A stretch of DNA of 64,000 nt from Rhipidocladum racemiflorum (Eukaryota; Streptophyta; Magnoliopsida; Poales; Poaceae). Under the pieces are notes generated by a model. It saw nothing but the letters and a program-made list of their open reading frames with translations, was not told where the DNA came from and did no database searches. Made by a program: the position numbers and the translations under genes. The stretch's first letter is position 1. The number at the start of each line of letters is the position of its first letter. The stretch spans positions 76,964,509 through 77,028,508 of the forward strand of contig CM070577.1 of assembly GCA_036346355.1 (NCBI GenBank). Reading direction: 5' to 3'. Below, piece after piece: positions 59,387-64,000 of this stretch.

Positions 59387-59970
59387 TGTAACACCCCAAA
59401 ATTTTGCTTTTCTTAAATTCATGTGTGATTTGGCACTTTGGTGAATTTTTGGAATTTTCTGGAATTTATTTGGATTTATTTGGAATTTATTTCAATTTAT
59501 TCCCTTTTGAAATAATTAAAGAATTTGATTTTGCAAATAAAATTTTGTTGGAAATATTTTAATTGAGTCCCAAATGCTCTAAAATATTTTCCAGAATTTT
59601 TCTGGAATTTTTCTGAGTCTTTTGCTATTTTTAATGATTTAATTGAAATTCTGAGAATGTAATTGGATTAATTAAATCGAGTTGGTTTTACTGTTCATCC
59701 GACCGAGTCGGAACCCGAGTCGGACTCGAGTCCAACCCGAACCCGACCGAGCCACGTGACTCGACTCGACCGTGTCGGGTCATAACTCGCCCGACCGTTG
59801 GATCGAGATCCAACGGTCAGATCTTGACCGCGTCGCGCATGTGCGGGGCCGTCGGATCAAGGACACGTGGACGGCTGGGAGTCGTCGTCCTCACCGAGTC
59901 CGAAACGGACTGCGCCGCCGCAACGCTCGGGAGCTCGTTAGGGTTCCGGATTGGGCCCGCATGCCGAGGC

Positions 59971-59978
59971 TATTTAAA
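59971..59978 (+). promoter_or_regulatory. Probable LTR TATA box
   Basis: TATTTAAA in a GC-rich context (GGCTATTTAAACCCCCGAGC), with transcription expected to start about 30 bases downstream. The matching region is missing from the 5' LTR. Confidence 0.6.
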
Positions 59979-60432
59979 CCCCCGAGCCGCCTCCGAGGTT
60001 CGCTTCAACCGTGCGCACCTTTTGCCCCACCTCCCGAAACCCTAGCCGCCGCCTTCCACCCTAGATTGCTCGCCGGAGTTGGTGGGTCTCCACGGTGGTT
60101 TCTGCCGTCTCCCGCCGTAACCAGCGCCGCTCCGTCGACACCGAGCCCGGATCCAAAACCCCCTCACCGAGATGCACCGACCGGGATCACTCACCTCGCC
60201 GGAGAACGCGTGGAACGCTGTTGCCGTGGTCGTCTTCCTCGGTCCCAGTCAGCCGGCGCCGCCACCTCGCCATCGACGCTCGGGAGCTCCCTCGCCCGTT
60301 CGATCTCCATCCGTCGGTTGAGGTGAGGCCACGTCGCCGTTACTGTTCCTAGTGCCGGATCTAATCCCGGCCGTTAGATCTAAATCGGGCGGTGTAGATT
60401 AGATTTAGCTCAAACAGTTGGATCTATTAAGG

Positions 60433-60456
60433 ACCGTTGGATCTAGATCCAACGGT
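60433..60456. repeat. 24-bp perfect palindrome in the LTR
   Basis: Half-site ACCGTTGGATCT followed by its exact reverse complement. Related half-sites (CCGTTRGATC) occur at about 59796, 60369 and 60505, the first also as a near-perfect palindrome. Confidence 0.85.
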
Positions 60457-60807
60457 GGAGATTGAGCCTCGTAGTTTCTTCTGTCACGCGTTTAGATAGA
60501 TCTGGACCGTTAGATCCGTGGTGGACGGCTGCGATGCACCCACGTGTTGCATGCCGGGTCATGCCACGTAACCGCCGCAGTGCCGTGCGTTGAGTCATTG
60601 ACAGGCCAGGCCCGCGTGGCAGCGGCCGAGCCTGGGCGTGACTGCGTGTCACTGACATGCGGGGCCCGCATGTCAGTGTCTCGCCCGAGAGAGCCTCACC
60701 GTGCACGTGACCCACTGACGGGTGGGACCCGCGTGTCAGCCTCTGTAGCCGTAGGCCGCGTCCACCGTGGGCCGGGCGTCACCGTGGACCCAGTCCATGG
60801 ACCGAGA

Positions 60808-60925
60808 CACGTGGGCGACACCGGCATGCCACGTGGCATGATGACGTCATGCTGACGTCATCGTGGAGGCCGTTCGGTGCTGACGTCAGCAGGTCACTGT
60901 GGACCAATCACAGACCGACACGTGT
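60808..60925. promoter_or_regulatory. Cluster of ACGT-core motifs (CACGTG and TGACGTCA)
   Basis: CACGTG cores at 60808, about 60830 and 60919, and TGACGTCA at 60842-60849, 60853-60860 and 60880-60887. Such palindromes are classical plant bZIP/bHLH targets. They lie downstream of the TATA box, so a promoter role is only a guess. The 5' LTR copy (51600-51715) keeps most of them, with one changed to TGACGTAA. Confidence 0.45.
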
Positions 60926-62943
60926 CCTTGCTGACGCAATAATTAATTTCCGAAAAAGAAAATGATTTATTAATTCGAAATAATGATTTCAGATTTTGAT
61001 TCAAACTTCAAATGCTTATAACTTTTGCGTTTCAACTTCGATTTGAGTGATTCAAATTTCTAAATTTGTATAAAATTGAGATCTATCTAATGATGAATTT
61101 TATTTAATTTTTGGACTAAAGTTTTCTCTATATTAATATTTAAATGGTTATTTTAAACTCTAAATGCTTATATCTTTTTCATTTGAACTTCGAATTTGAC
61201 GATTCCAGTTTCTAAAAATTCATAAAATTGTGTTCTCTCTGTTTATGAACTTTATTTGGATGTTTGGACACTTTTTGTCTACTGTTTTATTCATTTGTTG
61301 CTATTGCACGCGTTACGAGTAGACGTTGAAGTGCCGGAAGGATTCAAAGGAGAAGTATTGACCCAGGAGCCAGCTCAGGACCCAGAGCAAGTACTTTTTG
61401 AAGGCAAGTTATGCTTTGACCATGTTGATCCCATTTTGAAACCTATTTTGATTCAAATTATTGCATGCTAGTTTAAACTAGAAAATGCTTTACTTAATTA
61501 TGGGTAATTAGATAAATGCCTAATTCTTTGTATGACACCTTGGTTAATTAAATATGTGCCATGACCCCTTGTCACCCTAGTTGTGGTTTACTAGTTGGAC
61601 ATTACTAAAATTGCCAACATGGGTTTTAGACCGTTGTAGTATATTGCTTAGACCTGCTACGTGCTCATGACATGATTTTGGACAATCAAATGTTAATATT
61701 GACTTAATGATATATTGAACCTGTATTGGAAAGGTATCATGTGATGTTGATGGCACGTGGTGCATGGTAATCAACTGGGCTTTGATAAATAGCTTTTGAC
61801 CAGGGCATGTGGCAAGAATGATCGGGTGCGCCAGTTGTGGCACCGGGAATGTTGGTTTGGTTCTTCGGGTAGTCTTGCCCTGGTCACTCTAAGGACTTAA
61901 CCTTGCAAGCCTTTGAACTGAGTCAATCATGCAACCACATGTCCATAATGGGACGGACCTAGTTGATTAAGTTGCTAATAACGTACCTATGGGACCTCGG
62001 GGTGTCAACTACACCCTTTGTGTATGTTGTACGGGGGAGCGTACCGGGGCTGCGGCCAGGTACCCATCTAACGGTTGATTGGCCTAAACTTCGCCTTAGC
62101 TAAGGGAAGGGTTAGTGTGCAACACCGGAGAGGACCACTTGTACTGTTAGAGGTTTCCGAAAGACTTTGTTACGGGAACTCGCCTTTGTGGTGTTTGACT
62201 GTATCTTGTGAGAAAAGTGCATAACCTCTCCAGAGTGTATAATCTATTCGAATAGCCGTGTCCACGGTATTGGACATCGCTCGGGGATTACAGTCAAGGG
62301 TTAGACTTTCTTGAAAATAACTTGGACTTGAAAGGTTGGGTTTGCTTTAATAATGATGTTGATGGAAATGTGGATTAGGAATGGAAAAGATGTTATTTAA
62401 CTCCTGGAAAAGTTATTGATCTTATACTTGTTTCTACTGCTTTCGAATCTACTTATGCTACTTGTCAAATGCTGTTTTACTGCAAATACACCTCGAGCTA
62501 CTCCTTTGTACCAAGCCATGCATGTAGTATATTAGTTGCATTCTGTGCATGACTTGCTGAGTACCAAAGTACTCACCCTTGCCACAATACAACACCAGTT
62601 GAAGAAGAATCTACACCAGCTTTGGAGGAGAAGCTTCCAGAGGAACCGTCTAACTAGGAATCGAGTTCCAGTCAGTTACCTGTGGTATACTGGATGGCGC
62701 CACGAAGTTATCTTATTTTCCACTGCTATTATTTCTCTCTTATTAAGTTTCGCCCTGCGAGGCGTATATTTGTACTTGACCTTAAGGTTAAGCAACCAGT
62801 TTGATTATTTAAATAAAGTACTTTATTAGTATCGAGTGGTATGATTGTGATATTTACCAATGTTGAGACTGTGTGCACTAGCGTGATCCTGGACTAGTGC
62901 TGAATACACAGAGGGTCCGGATTTGCAGATTCGGGTCCCGACA

Positions 62944-63506
62944 TACCCCCCCTTAGAGGAAAGATTAGACAAGAACTCCACTCTAATCCCGTCAGGGCTG
63001 GTAAGAGAGATAGCTCTAATAGCACAGTCTATCTAACCCTTGTACTTGGTTAACCAATCCATTCCAAGGATTACTTCTATACCCTTAGTATCCAATAAGA
63101 TTAAATTCGCTAGGAACTTTACCCCTTTTATTACTATATCCATTTTCGGACAAACAACAGTTGTTCTTAATTCTTTACCAGGGGATTGCACTAACAAAGG
63201 GTGTCTTAACTATATGGTATCCCAAGCATGCTTTTTAACCAAGGATTCTGATATGAAAGAATGCGTTGCACCAGAATCAAACAGAACTAAAGTAGGTACT
63301 GATTTGACGTAGAACTTACCATAAACCACATCTGGCGCATCTTGTGCCTCCTCAGCCGTGATATGATTCACGCGCCCTCTTCCAGCAGTCCTTGGCGTGT
63401 GCGGGGTCTGCGGGGTTCCTCTTCCTTGAGCTGGCGCTGGAGCGCGGGCTGGTGTTGATCCCAAATTGAACCTCACTGGGGGACGGGCTGACGCTTCTGA
63501 GGGCAA
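62944..63506 (-). pseudogene. Ty3 element protease region, minus strand, broken at 62943
   Basis: The minus-strand frame from 63506 contains TLVLFDSGATHSFISESLV (retropepsin active site) and stops at 63210 (TAG); the same frame continues with GKELRTTVVCPKMDIVIKG, VILGMDWLTKYKG, a further stop, then IDCAIRAISLTSPDG up to the junction at 62943. The remaining pol should lie beyond the chromovirus, but 51480 leads into other DNA, so it is lost from this locus. Confidence 0.85.
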
Positions 63507-64000
63507 TTATTGGCGTAATGTCCCATCTCCCTGCAGTTGAAGCACTGCACTCCCGCCATGGCGGTTCAACTCTTCTGGGCTTGGGCTCCTGCATTGCTGG
63601 CAGGGGCTTGTCCAATTGGGTGCGGGGTGGACAGTGGGGTCCTTGGTGCGTTAGAGGTTGCGGGCCTGCTGGACTGCTGCTGGAACGTCCGGGGCCTGGA
63701 GCTGCTTGCACCTCGCTGGTTCTGGAACATCATCCTTCTCTTCCGTGACTCAAAAAGCTGGTGCTGAGCATCCTCCTGAATCAGCGCCTTGTTCACCATA
63801 TGCTGGAACGAAGGAAAGTCGCTTGAAACCAGCTGAACCTTCAAGTTAGGGTCAAGGCCCTCCATAAAACACCAGATCTTGGCTTCATCCGTTGCGACAT
63901 CAGCAGCCGCATAGCGAGAAAGCTGCGTAAACCGGTTCAGATACTCCGAAACCGACAGATTCCCCTGTTGAAGCTTATGAAACTCCAGTCGTTTCATCTC
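63480..64000 (-). pseudogene. Ty3 element gag, minus strand, runs off the window
   Basis: Minus-strand frame from 64000 with MKRLEFHKLQQGNLSVSEYL, NRFTQLSRYAAADVATDEAK, MEGLDPNLKVQLVSSDFPSF and ALIQEDAQHQLFESRKRRMM (Retrotrans_gag). It stops at TGA near 63566, yet the same frame then reads a complete zinc knuckle CFNCREMGHYANNC at about 63540-63495. A one-base shift in a C-rich run near 63480 separates this frame from the protease frame. The 5' half lies beyond the window. Confidence 0.85.

Larger units (their letters stand above)
51481..62943 (+). mobile_element. Chromovirus (Tekay-type Ty3 element), plus strand, 5' LTR truncated
   Basis: Order: partial 5' LTR, primer-binding site, ORF0, gag, protease, RT, RNase H, integrase, chromodomain-like end, polypurine tract, full 3' LTR. 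Domain order (RT before integrase) is Ty3/Metaviridae; the chromodomain-like tail and LTRs over 3.5 kb point to the Tekay/Del group. The element is defective at several points listed below, and the first 1.3 kb of the 5' LTR, including its promoter, are gone. Confidence 0.9.
59387..62943 (+). mobile_element. 3' LTR of the plus-strand chromovirus, 3557 bp
   Basis: Complete: TGTAACACCCC to GGGTCCCGACA. Contains a TATA box (59971), a palindrome cluster (59796-60520), an ACGT-motif cluster (60808-60925) and the conserved TTGCTGAGTACCAAAGTACT region near 62555. Right after its end lies coding sequence of another Ty3 element, so 62943/62944 is a true insertion boundary. Confidence 0.92.

Overview
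The window looks like gene-poor, heterochromatic DNA from a grass (Poaceae). This is inferred from the kinds of transposable elements present: CACTA elements with Ulp1-type proteases, long-LTR chromoviruses, hAT and CACTA miniature elements, and copia remnants. I found no intact host gene, rRNA gene or functional tRNA gene. Every coding stretch I recognise belongs to a transposable element, and all but one accessory frame are visibly broken. The species cannot be named from the sequence.

Layout. 1-1535 is the 3' end of a CACTA element, including a broken Ulp1-like protease gene. 1536-7700 holds three small DNA transposons with recognisable target-site duplications (a hAT at 2288-2739, CACTA derivatives at 2778-4041 and 5003-5585) and ends in a copia 5' LTR. 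7700-10099 is a decayed copia gag/protease/integrase. It is fused at 10099/10100 to a second copy of the same CACTA 3' tail, which ends at 11078. 11082-13512 has a minus-strand copia LTR and a long inverted-repeat element containing a second hAT. 13513-26499 is a large minus-strand CACTA element carrying a TnpD-type transposase and a second gene (Transposase_24-like, DUF8039-like and Ulp1-like parts). A 3.6-kb solo LTR interrupts the second gene.

26500-43280 is a nest of one LTR family (LTR about 2.25 kb, TGTGACAC...GGGTGTTACA) in both orientations. Its internal regions have no coding capacity, so it resembles a large retrotransposon derivative (LARD). Two members are clean solo LTRs with 5-bp target duplications. 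43281-51480 is a minus-strand chromovirus of Tekay type whose 3.8-kb LTRs flank only 0.9 kb of internal DNA. 51481-62943 is a plus-strand relative with an extra upstream reading frame (ORF0), gag, protease, RT, RNase H, integrase, a chromodomain-like end and a full 3' LTR. It carries frameshifts, a stop and an integrase deletion. 62944-64000 is the minus-strand gag/protease of another Ty3 element, broken at 62943.

How the parts relate. Non-autonomous elements (miniature CACTA and hAT elements, the LARD family, the internally deleted chromovirus) sit beside remnants of possible autonomous partners. Nesting gives a relative order: solo LTRs inside LTRs, a solo LTR inside a CACTA gene, one chromovirus beside the broken LTR of another. 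Several junctions (10099/10100, 30627/30628, about 36200, 43281, 51480/51481) do not fall at a complete element end, so deletion or illegitimate recombination followed insertion. Boundaries were read by eye. Exact divergence, ages and family names would need alignment.
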